A DNA stretch of 49,981 nucleotides from Deltaproteobacteria bacterium (GTDB taxonomy: Bacteria > Desulfobacterota > Deferrimicrobia > Deferrimicrobiales > Deferrimicrobiaceae), in assembly GCA_021824125.1 (NCBI GenBank), contig JAKALO010000003.1:1-49981 (forward strand). Reading direction: 5' to 3'. Within the stretch, counting starts at the first letter, position 1; every line of letters begins with the position of its first letter. A model generated the notes under the pieces. The model saw only the letters and a program-made list of their open reading frames with translations, made no database searches and was not told the DNA's origin. This document shows positions 35,637 through 45,660 of this stretch, one piece after another. The translations under genes were made by a program, and so were the position numbers.

Positions 35637-36811
35637 CACCTCTCCGGGGTTCTCATCTTGGAGATCCGCCTCTCGGCGTCCTGCCTGGCCTCCGTGTCGG
35701 CGCGGATCACGTCGGAAAGTGTAACGGGACGCGACTTCCGCCGCCAGCCGGCCAGCACGTTCCCGACGATCCCCACTATCTCCGTGAACCGGATCCTTCC
35801 CGACAGGAACGCGCCGACGGCGGCCTCGTTGGCGGCGTTCATCACCGCCGGGGCCGTCCCACCGGACTCCGCGGCGGCGTATGCCAGCGCGAGGGCCGGG
35901 AACCGCTTCCGGTCCGGGGGCTCGAAAATCCACCCGTCCATCCGATGCCGCGCGAGCCGGGGTAGTTCCAGGGGCAGCCGTTCCGGCCAGGAGAGCGCGT
36001 ACCCGATCGGGATCCGCATGTCGGGGACTCCCAGCTGCGCGATGAGGCTGCCGTCTATGTACTCGACCATGGAATGAACCACCGACTGCGGGTGGATGAG
36101 CACGTCTATCTTAGAGGGGGGAAGCCCGAAGAGCCACGTCGCCTCGATGACTTCCAGCCCCTTGTTCATGAGCGTCGCGGAATCGACCGTGATCTTCGAC
36201 CCCATCCGCCACGTGGGATGGCCGAGCGCCTGGGTCACGGTCGCGTCCCGCATCGCCCGCAACGTGCTGTTGCGGAACGGCCCCCCCGAGGCGGTGAGGA
36301 TGACCCGCAGGATGTCCTCGCGACGGTGCCCCTGGATGGACTGGAACACGGCCGAATGCTCGCTGTCGACCGGGATGATCTCCGACCCGCCGGACCTTGC
36401 GGCTTTCACGAGGAACCTGCCCGCCATCACGAGGAGTTCCTTGTTGGCCAGCGCGATCCGCTTACCGCGGGTTGCCGCCGCGATGACGGGCCGGATCGAG
36501 GAAACCCCCGACGCCGCGGCAAGGACTATGCCGGTCGAGTCCGAGCAGGCCGCCTCGGTCATCCCCTTCTCGCCGAAGACCACGCGGGTCCTCGATGGGA
36601 GGCGCCCCAGGTCTCCGGCGTAGCGTTCCTCCGAGAGACAGACGATGAAAGGGGAGAACCGGCGCGCCTGCTCGCCGAGCCTCTTCGCGTTCCTCCGCGC
36701 GCACAGCGCCGTCACCCGGAACTTCCCCGGGAAGCGGGCGATCACATCGAGGGCGCTCCGGCCCACCGAGCCGGTGGAACCCAGTACGGCCACTCCCCTG
36801 GGGGGTCTCAC
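35636..36811 (-). CDS. dxr: 1-deoxy-D-xylulose-5-phosphate reductoisomerase
   Basis: Dxr commits carbon to isoprenoids by making MEP with NADPH. The 391-residue product has GSTGSVGRSALDVI, ALANKELLVMAG, the substrate/metal region VDSEHSAVFQ, LTASGGPF, HPTWRMGSKITVDSATLMNKGLEVIEA and the VHPQSVVHSMVEY-like IHPQSVVHSMVEY. GTG 36809-36811 overlaps the cdsA stop (GTGA) and gives the right length; the long in-frame extension upstream is shadow of cdsA. Its pathway feeds UppS. Confidence 0.95.
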   Translation of the reverse strand: MRPPRGVAVLGSTGSVGRSALDVIARFPGKFRVTALCARRNAKRLGEQARRFSPFIVCLSEERYAGDLGRLPSRTRVVFGEKGMTEAACSDSTGIVLAAASGVSSIRPVIAAATRGKRIALANKELLVMAGRFLVKAARSGGSEIIPVDSEHSAVFQSIQGHRREDILRVILTASGGPFRNSTLRAMRDATVTQALGHPTWRMGSKITVDSATLMNKGLEVIEATWLFGLPPSKIDVLIHPQSVVHSMVEYIDGSLIAQLGVPDMRIPIGYALSWPERLPLELPRLARHRMDGWIFEPPDRKRFPALALAYAAAESGGTAPAVMNAANEAAVGAFLSGRIRFTEIVGIVGNVLAGWRRKSRPVTLSDVIRADTEARQDAERRISKMRTPER

Positions 36812-37626
36812 CCTGAAACCCCCGTTGCCTGCCGGGACAGGACCGCTATCAGGTGGAGGACCGGCCCCACGGCGATTATGCCGTCCGCGCGGTCCAGAAG
36901 GCCGCCGTGGCCGGGCAGCAGGGCTCCGCTGTCCTTCACTCCGGCCGCCCGCTTGAGCATCGACTCGAACAGGTCTCCAGCCTGCCCGACCAGGCCGAGG
37001 ACCGCGGCGGCGACGAGGGCGTACCATGCCGGGACGCCGGGAAGGAAAACCGCGGCGTATCCGGTCGCGCAAACCACGCTGGCGACAAGACCTCCGACGG
37101 CCCCTTCCACGGTCTTCTTCGGGGAGAACCGGGGCGACAGGGGGCGCTTACCGATCGCCCGGCCGACGAAGTATGCGCAGGTGTCGCCGGCCGCGACCGC
37201 CAGTATCCCCAGGAGCACCCAGTGCTCCCCGCCGGGCAGGGAAAGGGTCCGGGGGTATGCCGACAGGAAGCCGCCGACGTATACGACCCCAAGGGCGGAG
37301 GTCGCGGCGAGCCGGAAACACTCCCCGGGAGCGCCCTCCGAGGCGAGGAAGTGGAACGCCGCCATCGCGACGCAGAGTAGTACGGCGGAAACGGCCGCCG
37401 GAAACGGCAGCATCGCCCCCGACAGGTAGGCCAAAACCGTCACCGCCATCCCCGACCATCTATCCCGGGAGGAAGTGAAGAACATACGGAAGTACTCCCT
37501 GGCGCACAACAGCACCGCCGCGCCCGTGAGCAGCCCGAACGGCCATCCCTTTCCATGCAGGACGGTCCCGACAAGGAGCGGAACGAGGACGGCGCCGGAA
37601 GCGATTCTTCTCCAGAGCACGATCAC
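36808..37626 (-). CDS. cdsA: Phosphatidate cytidylyltransferase
   Basis: CdsA makes CDP-diacylglycerol from phosphatidic acid and CTP in the inner membrane. The 272-residue protein has about eight hydrophobic segments and the C-terminal signature as KRAAGVKDSGALLPGHGGLLDRAD. GDTCAYFVGRAIGKRPLSPRFSPKKTVEG precedes it. GTG 37624-37626 overlaps the uppS stop (GTGA), which sets the start. It feeds PssA at 26743. Confidence 0.94.
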   Translation of the reverse strand: MIVLWRRIASGAVLVPLLVGTVLHGKGWPFGLLTGAAVLLCAREYFRMFFTSSRDRWSGMAVTVLAYLSGAMLPFPAAVSAVLLCVAMAAFHFLASEGAPGECFRLAATSALGVVYVGGFLSAYPRTLSLPGGEHWVLLGILAVAAGDTCAYFVGRAIGKRPLSPRFSPKKTVEGAVGGLVASVVCATGYAAVFLPGVPAWYALVAAAVLGLVGQAGDLFESMLKRAAGVKDSGALLPGHGGLLDRADGIIAVGPVLHLIAVLSRQATGVSG

Positions 37627-38384
37627 CCACCGTTCGACGGAGGCTCCGCCTGCTCCGTCGTCAGTCCGAACCGGCGATGCCGGCGGGAATACACCTCGAG
37701 AGCGTGCAGGAATTCCGCCTTCCCGTAATCGGGCCAGAGAACGTCGGTGAACACGAACTCGGCGTATGCGGCCTGCCACAGCAGGAAATTGCTGATGCGA
37801 AGCTCGCCGCTGGTGCGGATGACCAGGTCGGGGTCGGGCATCCCCGCGGTGTCCAGTCGCAGGGCGATCTCCTCCTCGGTGATCTTCTCCGGCTGGATGT
37901 TCCCGGAAGCGGCCTCGGATGCCAGCTTCCTCACCGCCCGGACGATCTCGTTTCTCCCAGCGTACGACAGCCCCAGGGTCAGCGTCATCTCCGCGTGGGA
38001 CTCGGTGGCGGCGAGGATCCGCTGCAGGACTTCCCGGACGGCGGCCGGGAGCTTCCAGGTCTCCCCGATGACGTTCAGCCGGATCCGGTGACGCACGAGC
38101 TCCGGAAGTTCCCGGATGAGGAACTCCCGGAGCAGGCTCATCAGCGTTTCGACCTCGGCCTCGGGCCTTCCCCAGTTTTCCACGGAGAAGGCGTACAGGG
38201 TCAGGTAGGGGATCCCGAGCTCGCGCGCGCACTCCACCACCGCGCGGACCGAACGGACCCCGGCCCGGTGCCCCTCGACGCGCGGAAGCCCGCGAAGCCC
38301 GGCCCATCTCCCGTTTCCATCCATGATGATGGCGACATGACGGGGAAGCGCGGCCGCGTCGGTTCCGCCCTTATGGCTAGGCAT
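37623..38384 (-). CDS. uppS: Undecaprenyl diphosphate synthase
   Basis: UppS extends farnesyl diphosphate to the C55 carrier for peptidoglycan and O-antigen. The 253-residue cis-prenyltransferase has HVAIIMDGNGRWA (catalytic Asp22), GHRAGVRSVR, TLYAFSVENWGRP, and the C-terminal DLVIRTSGELRISNFLLWQAAYAEF and WPDY motifs. It is followed by cdsA and dxr in the usual order, but a ferredoxin gene sits before it. Confidence 0.97.
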   Translation of the reverse strand: MPSHKGGTDAAALPRHVAIIMDGNGRWAGLRGLPRVEGHRAGVRSVRAVVECARELGIPYLTLYAFSVENWGRPEAEVETLMSLLREFLIRELPELVRHRIRLNVIGETWKLPAAVREVLQRILAATESHAEMTLTLGLSYAGRNEIVRAVRKLASEAASGNIQPEKITEEEIALRLDTAGMPDPDLVIRTSGELRISNFLLWQAAYAEFVFTDVLWPDYGKAEFLHALEVYSRRHRRFGLTTEQAEPPSNGG

Positions 38385-38417
38385 GCGGCCTTTCTGTCCC
38401 GGGTCCGCGGAAACGCA

Positions 38418-38582
38418 CTAGTTCTGGACGATCGCTCCGGTCGGGCAGGCATCGACGCAGGCGAGACAATCCGAACAGGTGTCGTTCACCTTGTACTTTT
38501 CGCCTTCCTCGATGGACCCGGTGGGGCAGGTTTCCATGCAGGCTCCACACGCGGTGCACTCGTCGGTTATGCGTACTGCCAT
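38418..38582 (-). CDS. 2[4Fe-4S] ferredoxin
   Basis: The 54-residue protein has two complete cluster motifs: Cys9, 12, 15 and 19 (CTACGACMETCP) and Cys36, 39, 42 and 46 (CSDCLACVDACP). It is a small soluble electron carrier of clostridial type. AAGGAGG lies 8 bases before the ATG at 38580-38582. It sits between frr (59 bp) and uppS (33 bp), breaking the otherwise standard frr-uppS pair. Its partner is unknown; the later iron-sulphur MEP-pathway enzymes IspG and IspH would be plausible acceptors, but that is speculation. Confidence 0.94.
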   Translation of the reverse strand: MAVRITDECTACGACMETCPTGSIEEGEKYKVNDTCSDCLACVDACPTGAIVQN

Positions 38583-38641
38583 GGCTCTTTCCTCCTTGCT
38601 CTTCGTCGTTGTTCCTGACAGTGATGCCCGGGAAAAACACC

Positions 38642-39196
38642 TCAGACTTCCATGATCTCCTGTTCCTTGGCCTTCAGGATTTCGTCGATCTTCCTGATGA
38701 ACGCGTCGGTCTCCTTCTGGATCCGGTCCTGGCCGCGCTTCATGTCGTCCTCGGAGATCTCCTTCTTCTTCTCCTTCTCCTTTATTCGCTCGATCGCCTC
38801 GCGCCGGACGTTGCGGACCGCCACCCTGGCGTCTTCCGCCATCTTCTTCACCAGCTTGACCAGGTCCTTGCGGCGCTCCTCGGTGAGCGGCGGGATGGGA
38901 ATCCGGACTATCTTCCCGTCGTTCACGGGGTTGAGACCCAGCCCGCTGGACTGGATCGCCTTCTCGATCGGCCCGATCATCTTCGCGTCCCATGGCGTGA
39001 CCGTTATGAGCCGGCTTTCCGGGACCGAGAGCGTCCCCACCTGCTGCAGCGGCGTAAGGGTCCCGTAGTAATCCACCTTGATGCCGTCCACGAGGGAGAA
39101 GGAGGCGCGCCCCGTGCGGACCTTCCCCAGCTCCTTCCTGAACGACTCGATGCTCCGGGTCATTTTCCCGGAGGTGTCCTTCTGCAGGGCCTCCAT
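38642..39196 (-). CDS. frr: Ribosome recycling factor
   Basis: Frr splits post-termination ribosomes with EF-G. The 184-residue protein has KMTRSIESFRKELGKVRTGRAS, YGTLTPLQQVGTLSVPE, GLNPVNDGKIVRIPIPPLTEERRKDL and a helical C-terminal bundle. Two adjacent ATGs exist. The first (39197-39199) overlaps the pyrH stop; the second (39194-39196), used here, lies 6 bases after GGAGG. Confidence 0.97.
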   Translation of the reverse strand: MEALQKDTSGKMTRSIESFRKELGKVRTGRASFSLVDGIKVDYYGTLTPLQQVGTLSVPESRLITVTPWDAKMIGPIEKAIQSSGLGLNPVNDGKIVRIPIPPLTEERRKDLVKLVKKMAEDARVAVRNVRREAIERIKEKEKKKEISEDDMKRGQDRIQKETDAFIRKIDEILKAKEQEIMEV

Positions 39197-39921
39197 CATG
39201 GGCCTCCGTGGACCACGGTGCCGATCTTCTCCCCACGCACCACGCGGACGACGTTCCCCCTCCTCGTCATGTCGAAGACCACGATCGGGAGGTCGTTGTC
39301 CATGCAAAGGGAGATCGCCGTCGCGTCCATCACCTTCAGTTTTTTTCGCAGGACGTCGATGTAGCTCAGCTCCTGGAACTTCTTCGCGTTCTTGTGGATC
39401 ATCGGGTCCCTGTCGTAGACGCCGTCGACTTTCGTCGCCTTGAGGATCGCTTCCGCGTTGATCTCCATCGCACGCAGCGCCGCCGCCGTGTCGGTCGTGA
39501 AGTACGGGTTCCCGGTGCCGGCCGCGAAGATGACCACCCTCCCCTTTTCCAGGTGGCGCAGGGCGCGCCGCCGGATGTACGGCTCCGCGATGGCCCGCAT
39601 TTCGATCGCGGAAAGTACCCGCGTCTTCACCCCGTCCCGCTCGAGTCTCTCCTGCAGGGCGAGGCTGTTGATGACCGTCGAAAGCATACCCATGTAGTCC
39701 GCGGAGGCGCGGTCGATGCCGTAATCCCGGCTTGTCCGGATGCCGCGGAAAATGTTTCCGCCCCCGACGACCAGGGCCACCTCGACGCCAAGCTTGACGA
39801 CCTGCTTAACCTCGGCCGAGAGGACGGCGAGCACCTTCTGGTCGATCCCGAATTCCCGCTTCCCCATCAGGGCCTCCCCCGACAGCTTCAGCAGGATCCT
39901 GCCGTAAACCGGTTTCCCCAC
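39196..39921 (-). CDS. pyrH: UMP kinase
   Basis: PyrH phosphorylates UMP to UDP and is a hexameric, GTP-regulated enzyme of the amino-acid kinase family. The 241-residue protein has [52 protein letters not shown] and [16 protein letters not shown]. It lies 19 bp after tsf. Confidence 0.97.
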   Translation of the reverse strand: MGKPVYGRILLKLSGEALMGKREFGIDQKVLAVLSAEVKQVVKLGVEVALVVGGGNIFRGIRTSRDYGIDRASADYMGMLSTVINSLALQERLERDGVKTRVLSAIEMRAIAEPYIRRRALRHLEKGRVVIFAAGTGNPYFTTDTAAALRAMEINAEAILKATKVDGVYDRDPMIHKNAKKFQELSYIDVLRKKLKVMDATAISLCMDNDLPIVVFDMTRRGNVVRVVRGEKIGTVVHGGP

Positions 39922-39940
39922 GATTCCTCCGGGACGGGCC

Positions 39941-40861
39941 TCAGCCTTTCCCGAGCTGTTTGGCCACCTCGGCCGCGAGGTCGTCGGAGCGCTTTTCCAT
40001 CCCCTCGCCGACCTGGAAGCGGGCGAAGGCGGCCACGCTCACCCCCGTCCCCGTCTTCGCGGCCATCGCCTTCAAAAGGTCACTCACCTTGCGGTCGGGG
40101 TCCTTGATGAACGCCTGTTCCACCAGGCAGAAGTCCCCGTAGAACTTTTCGAGCTTCCCGGCCGCTATCTTGTCGAGGATCTTCTCCGGTTTGCCCGCCG
40201 CGAGCGCCTGTTCCCGGTAGATGGCCTTCTCCCGCGCGATCACGTCGGCGGGGACGTTCTCGCGGCTGACGTACGAGGGATTGGCGGCTGCAACCTGCAT
40301 CGCCAGGTCCTTCCCAAGAGCGGTGAACTCCGGATTGTCCGCGCCGGCGCCGCGCAGTTCCACGAGAACCCCGATCTTTCCCCCGGCGTGTATGTAGGAA
40401 ACCAGCGCTCCCTTGACCCCCGGCGGCAGCGCATACCGTACGAACCGCCGGAACGAGATCTTCTCCCCTATCTTCGCCACACGCTCGTTCAGCCTGTCGG
40501 CCAGCGTTCCTCCGTCCGAGGGCAGGGCCAGCGCGGCATCCGTGTCTTTCGGCGCCTTCGCGTGCACCAGCGCCGCTACCTCCCGGACGAATCCCTGGAA
40601 GTCGTCTGTCTTGGCTACGAAATCGGTTTCGCAGTTGACCTCCACGAGGACCCCCGAAGCCGGGTCCACGCGGGCGGCGACGATCCCCTCGGAAGCTATG
40701 CGGGACGCCTTCTTGGCCGCGGCCGCCAGGCCCTTCTTTCGCAGGCAGTCGACCGCCTGCTCCAACGAGCCCCCGGACTCCGCGAGGGCCCTCTTGCAAT
40801 CCATCATCCCCGCGCCGGTCTTCTCGCGCAGTTCGCGTACCATCTCCGAAGTTATCTGCAT
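39941..40861 (-). CDS. tsf: Elongation factor Ts
   Basis: EF-Ts is the GDP/GTP exchange factor for EF-Tu. The 306-residue protein starts [26 protein letters not shown], with the UBA-like domain first, then [16 protein letters not shown] and two core domains with [12 protein letters not shown]-like [13 protein letters not shown]. It follows rpsB by 44 bp. Length is typical of the long form. Confidence 0.97.
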   Translation of the reverse strand: MQITSEMVRELREKTGAGMMDCKRALAESGGSLEQAVDCLRKKGLAAAAKKASRIASEGIVAARVDPASGVLVEVNCETDFVAKTDDFQGFVREVAALVHAKAPKDTDAALALPSDGGTLADRLNERVAKIGEKISFRRFVRYALPPGVKGALVSYIHAGGKIGVLVELRGAGADNPEFTALGKDLAMQVAAANPSYVSRENVPADVIAREKAIYREQALAAGKPEKILDKIAAGKLEKFYGDFCLVEQAFIKDPDRKVSDLLKAMAAKTGTGVSVAAFARFQVGEGMEKRSDDLAAEVAKQLGKG

Positions 40862-40905
40862 GGCGATTTCTCCTGGTCGAGTGTCGATGCGGTTCTTGCC
40901 GCGGG

Positions 40906-41730
40906 CTATTCCTGCGCCGCCGCGGGGACCCCCGAAGGCTTTTCCGCGGGTTCGTCCTCGGTGGAGATCAACGACATGGTCACCTCGGGGGCCTGGGATT
41001 CCTTGTCCCCCTCGGAAGCCGTCCTCTCGGCGTAGGCCGCCTTACCCTCGATGATCGCGTCGGCGACCTTCGAGAGAAAGAGCTTGATCGCCCGGATCGC
41101 GTCGTCGTTGCCCGGGATGATGTAGTCGACGAGGTCCGGGTCGCAGTTGGTGTCCACTATGGCGATGATCGGTATCCCGAGCCGGCGGCCTTCCTGGATC
41201 GCGATCTGCTCCCGGGAGGGATCCACCACGAAGAGGGCGTCGGGTACGCGCCGCAGCTCGCGGATCCCCCCGAGGACCTTCTCCATCTTGACGCGTTCCT
41301 TCTCAAGCTTCAGCACTTCCTTCTTCGGGAGCTTGTCGGCGGTCCCGTCGGTGCCCATCTCGCTCAGGCGCTGTAGCCTGTCGAGGCTCTTGCGGATCGT
41401 CTGGAAGTTGGTGAGCATCCCGCCCAGCCAGCGCTGGTTCACGTAGGGGGCGGAAGCGCGCCGGGCCTCCTCCTCCACGGCCTCCTGCGCCTGCTTCTTG
41501 GTCCCGACGAAGAGGACCGTCTTCCCGTCGGCGGCCATGTCCCGCACCACGTCGTACGCCTGGCGGAACATCTTGACCGTCTGCTGCAGGTCGATGATGT
41601 AGATCCCGTTGCGGGCGGTGAAGATGTACCTCTTCATCTTCGGGTTCCACCGCTTGGTCTGGTGCCCGAAGTGGACGCCCGCCTCCAGCAGCTGCTTCAT
41701 CGTGATGACCGAGCCTTGTCCGTTCGCCAT
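40906..41730 (-). CDS. rpsB: 30S ribosomal protein S2
   Basis: S2 is a small-subunit protein on the back of the 30S head. The 274-residue protein has [55 protein letters not shown] and [32 protein letters not shown]. Its C-terminal tail (about 230-274) is longer and acidic. ATG 41728-41730 has AAAGGAGAG upstream; in-frame codons further up are leader sequence. A long leader and a strong promoter precede it. Confidence 0.97.
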   Translation of the reverse strand: MANGQGSVITMKQLLEAGVHFGHQTKRWNPKMKRYIFTARNGIYIIDLQQTVKMFRQAYDVVRDMAADGKTVLFVGTKKQAQEAVEEEARRASAPYVNQRWLGGMLTNFQTIRKSLDRLQRLSEMGTDGTADKLPKKEVLKLEKERVKMEKVLGGIRELRRVPDALFVVDPSREQIAIQEGRRLGIPIIAIVDTNCDPDLVDYIIPGNDDAIRAIKLFLSKVADAIIEGKAAYAERTASEGDKESQAPEVTMSLISTEDEPAEKPSGVPAAAQE

Positions 41731-41852
41731 GCCTTGCTCTCCTTTTCGCCTAGGGGTTGTTCCTCCGGGCGTTCCGCCCCTCCCCATACACCCCGGCCGC
41801 AAAGCCAGGGCACCCCGGGGAAAGTCCCGCCCGTGGGAGATAATTGCCGAAC
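41731..41852 (-). promoter_or_regulatory. rpsB 5' leader with possible hairpin
   Basis: About 120 nt separate the predicted transcription start from the rpsB ATG. The leader is GC-rich and can pair CCCCGG with CCGGGG across an 18-nt loop. In some bacteria S2 represses rpsB-tsf through the leader. I cannot match this one to a known structure, so autoregulation here is inference. Confidence 0.35.
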
Positions 41853-41858
41853 CGTGTA

Positions 41859-41888
41859 TTTATATCACAACGGAGGATGTTTTTTCAA
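41859..41888 (-). promoter_or_regulatory. Sigma-70 promoter of the rpsB run
   Basis: On the minus strand TTGAAA (41883-41888), an 18-bp spacer and TATAAA (41859-41864) lie just past the argJ stop. It should drive rpsB-tsf-pyrH-frr and perhaps the genes after them. Confidence 0.65.
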
Positions 41889-41897
41889 CCACACGCG

Positions 41898-43091
41898 TTA
41901 CGTCCGGTACCCCGCGTTTATCCGTATGTAGTCGTGGTTCAAGTCGGAGAAGTAGAGGTGGTGGCTCCCCTTCCCCAGTCCCAGGTCCACCTCGATCCCG
42001 TAGGCATCCTTGCGGATCTTCGGCGCGGCGCGGCGCTCGGCGGCCCGGTCGATCCGTAATCCCCGACGCAGCACCTTCTCCCCCGCGAACGTAAGTTCGA
42101 CCCTGGACGGATCGACCCGGATGCCCGCCCTGCCCACGGCGGCGACGACCCGTCCCCAGTTGGGGTCCGCCCCGAAAACCGCCGTCTTCACGAGGGGGGA
42201 AGTGGCAACCGCCCGCGCACCCTTTTCCGCGTCGCGGGCGCTCGCGGCGCCCGTCACCGCCACCCGGACGACCTTCGTCGCACCCTCGCCGTCCCGCACG
42301 ATCATGAGCGCAAGGTCCAGCAGCAGGGACCGGAGCGCCTCAGAGAAGGCCGACAGGTCCTTCCCCGAGAGGGGGGGGAGGCCGCAGGCGCCGTTGGCGA
42401 AGACCGCGGCGGTGTCGTTCGTGCTCGTGTCGCCGTCCACAACGATGCGGTTGAAGGATAGGTCCACCGCTCCCCGGAACGCCTTCCTCAAATCGGCCGG
42501 CCGCAACGCGGCGTCCGTGAACACGTAGGCAAGCATCGTCCCCATGTTCGGGGCGATCATCCCGGCCCCCTTTGCGATCCCTCCCAGGGTGACCGTTTTT
42601 CCCCGTACCTTGACCTTCCGGATTCCCCGTTTCGGCCAGGCGTCGGTGGTGAGGATCGCATCGCCCGCCCGGGCGATCCCGCCGGCGGAAAGCGAGGCGC
42701 AAAGCCGGGGGAGCGCCGCGACGATCTTTCCCGCGGGCAGAGGCACACCGATCACCCCCGTCGACGAAACCAGCAGCGAATCCCGGGGCAGCCCCAGCGC
42801 CGCGCAGGCCGCTTCGGAAGTCGTGCGGACCGCGGAGAGCCCTTCCTTACCGGTACACGCGTTGGCGTTGCCGCTGTTGACGATCACGCCCCGGAGGGCG
42901 GAACGGTTCCGAAGCGCCTTCCCCCAGGCCACCGGGGCCGCGAAAATCCGGTTACGGGTAAAAACAACGTCGGAAACGCAGGGGGTCTCGCTCACCACGA
43001 GGGCCAGGTCGGCCTTACCCGCCTTCTTTATCCCGCAGGCCGCGCCGGCCCCCCGGAAACCCTGGACGAGGATCGTTCGCACGGGTTTCAT
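41898..43091 (-). CDS. argJ: Glutamate N-acetyltransferase ArgJ
   Basis: ArgJ moves acetyl from N-acetylornithine to glutamate, recycling the acetyl group in arginine synthesis; some forms also use acetyl-CoA. The 397-residue precursor is cut before a Thr that becomes the nucleophile: here GAGMIAPNMGTMLAYVFTDA, with Thr185. The residue before Thr is Gly instead of the more common Ala. STGVIG and GDTSTNDT are present. ATG 43089-43091 lies 5 bp after secA. ArgC is encoded separately at 18737. Confidence 0.95.
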   Translation of the reverse strand: MKPVRTILVQGFRGAGAACGIKKAGKADLALVVSETPCVSDVVFTRNRIFAAPVAWGKALRNRSALRGVIVNSGNANACTGKEGLSAVRTTSEAACAALGLPRDSLLVSSTGVIGVPLPAGKIVAALPRLCASLSAGGIARAGDAILTTDAWPKRGIRKVKVRGKTVTLGGIAKGAGMIAPNMGTMLAYVFTDAALRPADLRKAFRGAVDLSFNRIVVDGDTSTNDTAAVFANGACGLPPLSGKDLSAFSEALRSLLLDLALMIVRDGEGATKVVRVAVTGAASARDAEKGARAVATSPLVKTAVFGADPNWGRVVAAVGRAGIRVDPSRVELTFAGEKVLRRGLRIDRAAERRAAPKIRKDAYGIEVDLGLGKGSHHLYFSDLNHDYIRINAGYRT

Positions 43092-43096
43092 CCCCT

Positions 43097-45634
43097 TCAC
43101 ACCCCCGCGCCACAGCACTTCTTGTACTTCTTTCCCGACCCGCAGGGACAGGGGTCGTTCCGCCCCACCTTTACCTTCGTGTGCCGCTGGGTCGTCTCCC
43201 CGGCCCGGGAGATGTCGCCACGGGAGAGGTTGACCCTCCGTGGCGCCGGCGAATGGACGGCGGCGCCCCTTTCCTCCTCCCGCTGCACCTTCACATGGAA
43301 GAGACGCTTCAGCGACTCCTCCTTGATCCGGTGCACCAGGTCGGAGAACATGTCGAACCCCTCGCGCTGGTATTCCTTCAACGGGTCCTTCTGGGCGTAC
43401 CCGCGCAGGCCGATCCCTTCCTTCAGGTGGTCCATGGACAGCAAGTGGTCTTTCCAGAGGGAATCGATCGTGGAAAGGAGGAACATCCGCTCCAGGTAGC
43501 GGATCGCGTCCGCGCCGTAATCCTTCTCTTTCCTGTCGTATGCGGCCACCGCCCCTTCGCGGATCCGCTCCGCGAGGGAGTCCTGCGTGAGCTTGGCCAC
43601 CTCCTCCGGCGGGATGGCGGGCCGGAACCCGAACTGGGCGTACGTCGCGTCGCCAAGCCCGGAGAGCTCCCACTGCTCGGGGTGCTCCCTGGCGTCGGAA
43701 AACCGGCCGGCCAGCTCCTCGGCCACCTCGCCGGTCATCTCCATCACCATATCCCGCAGGTCCTCGCCCGCGAGGACCTCCCTGCGCAGGTCGTAGACGA
43801 CGGTGCGCTGCCTGTTCATCACGTCGTCGTACTCGAGGAGATGCTTCCGGATGTCGAAGTTGTGGCCCTCCACCTTCTTCTGCGCGTTCTCGACCGCCTT
43901 GTTGATGAGGTTGTGCTCGATCGGCTCGCCCTCCTGCATCCCGAGCTTGGCCATGATCGGCGCGATCCGGTCGGACCCGAAGATCCGGAGCAGGTCGTCC
44001 TCGAGGGAGAGGTAGAACCGGGATGAGCCGGGATCGCCCTGGCGCCCCGCGCGCCCCCGCAGCTGGTTGTCCACCCGGCGGGACTCGTGACGCTCGGTGC
44101 CGATGATGTGCAGGCCGCCCTTCCCCACGACCCCTTCGCCCAGCTTGATGTCGACGCCGCGCCCCGCCATGTTGGTGGCGATGGTCACCCTCCCCGGGTA
44201 GCCGGCCTCGGCGATGATCTGCGCCTCCTTCTCGTGGTGCTTCGCGTTCAGCACGTTGTGGGGGATCCCGTGCCTCGAAAGGAGCGCGGAAAGCCTCTCG
44301 GACTTCTCGATGGACACGGTCCCCACCAGGACCGGGCGCTTTTGCTCGTGGAGGATCTTGACCTCGTCGAGCACGGCCTGGAACTTCTCCCGCTCGGTGG
44401 CGTAGATCTGGTCACCGTGGTCCTCCCGGATCATAGGCTGGTTCGTGGGGACCACCACGACGTCGAGCTTGTAGATCTGCTTGAACTCCACGGCCTCCGT
44501 GTCGGCGGTGCCGGTCATCCCCGCCAGCTTTTCGAACATCCTGAAGTAGTTCTGGAAGGTGATGGTCGCGAGCGTCTGGTTCTCGTTCTCGATCTTGACG
44601 CCTTCCTTGGCCTCGACGGCCTGGTGCAGCCCGTCCGACCAGCGCCGGCCCGGCATCAGGCGGCCCGTGAACTCGTCGACGATGACGACTTCGCCGTCCT
44701 TGACCATGTAGTCGACGTCCCGCTTAAACAGTACGTGCGCCTTCAGGCCCTGGTTGACGTGGTGGAGGATCTCGATGTTGCGGGGCTCGTAGAGGTTGTC
44801 CACGCCCAGCAGGCGCTCGACCTTGGGGATCCCGGAGTCCTCCGTGAGCATGACGGTGCGGGCCTTCTCGTCGACCTTGTAGTCCGTGTCCTTCTTCATG
44901 TACCCGATGATCGAGTTGACCCGGACGTACTTGTCGGTGGCCTCCTCGGCCGGCCCCGAGATGATGAGCGGCGTGCGCGCCTCGTCGACGAGGATCGAGT
45001 CCACCTCGTCCACGATCGCGTAGTGGAGGTCCCGCTGGACCATGTCCTCGATGCGGAACTTCATGTTGTCCCGCAGGTAGTCGAACCCGTACTCGTTGTT
45101 CGTTCCGTAGGTTATGTCGCAGTTGTAGGAGGCTTTCCGCTCCGCGTCGTCCATCCCGTGGACGATCACTCCCACCGACAGCCCGAGGAACCTGTAGATG
45201 GTCCCCATCCACTCGGCGTCCCTCTTGGCGAGGTAGTCGTTGACCGTGATCAGGTGCACCCCGCGGCCTGTCAGGGCGTTGAGGACGACGGGAAGCGTGG
45301 CGACGAGCGTCTTCCCCTCGCCGGTCCGCATCTCGGCGATCTTACCCTCGTGCAGGACCGCGCCGCCGATCAGCTGGACGTCGAAGTGCCGCATCGACAG
45401 AACGCGCTTCGAGACCTCCCGCACGGTGGCGAACACCTCGGGGAGGAGCGAATCGAGGGATTCCCCGTTCCCGAACCGCAGGCGGAACTCCGCCGTTTTC
45501 GCCGCAAGCCGGTCGTCGGGCAGCGCCGCCACCTGCGGCTCAAGCTCGTTGACCCGGCGGACGATCGGGGCTATCCGCTCCAGCACGCGCTCGTTTTGCG
45601 TGCCGAAAACCCTTTTGAGAATATTTCCGATCAT
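43097..45634 (-). CDS. secA: Preprotein translocase ATPase SecA
   Basis: SecA drives export of unfolded proteins through SecYEG. The 845-residue motor has Walker A as [11 protein letters not shown] (about 102), the [20 protein letters not shown] helicase segment, [23 protein letters not shown] and [24 protein letters not shown]. It ends in the zinc-binding SEC-C tail [18 protein letters not shown] that contacts SecB. No Shine-Dalgarno is visible within 15 bases of the ATG, so initiation may be weak or coupled to the M23 gene ending 26 bp upstream. Confidence 0.98.
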   Translation of the reverse strand: MIGNILKRVFGTQNERVLERIAPIVRRVNELEPQVAALPDDRLAAKTAEFRLRFGNGESLDSLLPEVFATVREVSKRVLSMRHFDVQLIGGAVLHEGKIAEMRTGEGKTLVATLPVVLNALTGRGVHLITVNDYLAKRDAEWMGTIYRFLGLSVGVIVHGMDDAERKASYNCDITYGTNNEYGFDYLRDNMKFRIEDMVQRDLHYAIVDEVDSILVDEARTPLIISGPAEEATDKYVRVNSIIGYMKKDTDYKVDEKARTVMLTEDSGIPKVERLLGVDNLYEPRNIEILHHVNQGLKAHVLFKRDVDYMVKDGEVVIVDEFTGRLMPGRRWSDGLHQAVEAKEGVKIENENQTLATITFQNYFRMFEKLAGMTGTADTEAVEFKQIYKLDVVVVPTNQPMIREDHGDQIYATEREKFQAVLDEVKILHEQKRPVLVGTVSIEKSERLSALLSRHGIPHNVLNAKHHEKEAQIIAEAGYPGRVTIATNMAGRGVDIKLGEGVVGKGGLHIIGTERHESRRVDNQLRGRAGRQGDPGSSRFYLSLEDDLLRIFGSDRIAPIMAKLGMQEGEPIEHNLINKAVENAQKKVEGHNFDIRKHLLEYDDVMNRQRTVVYDLRREVLAGEDLRDMVMEMTGEVAEELAGRFSDAREHPEQWELSGLGDATYAQFGFRPAIPPEEVAKLTQDSLAERIREGAVAAYDRKEKDYGADAIRYLERMFLLSTIDSLWKDHLLSMDHLKEGIGLRGYAQKDPLKEYQREGFDMFSDLVHRIKEESLKRLFHVKVQREEERGAAVHSPAPRRVNLSRGDISRAGETTQRHTKVKVGRNDPCPCGSGKKYKKCCGAGV

Positions 45635-45660
45635 GAGGTGTTTTTGATGTGTCCCGCCCT

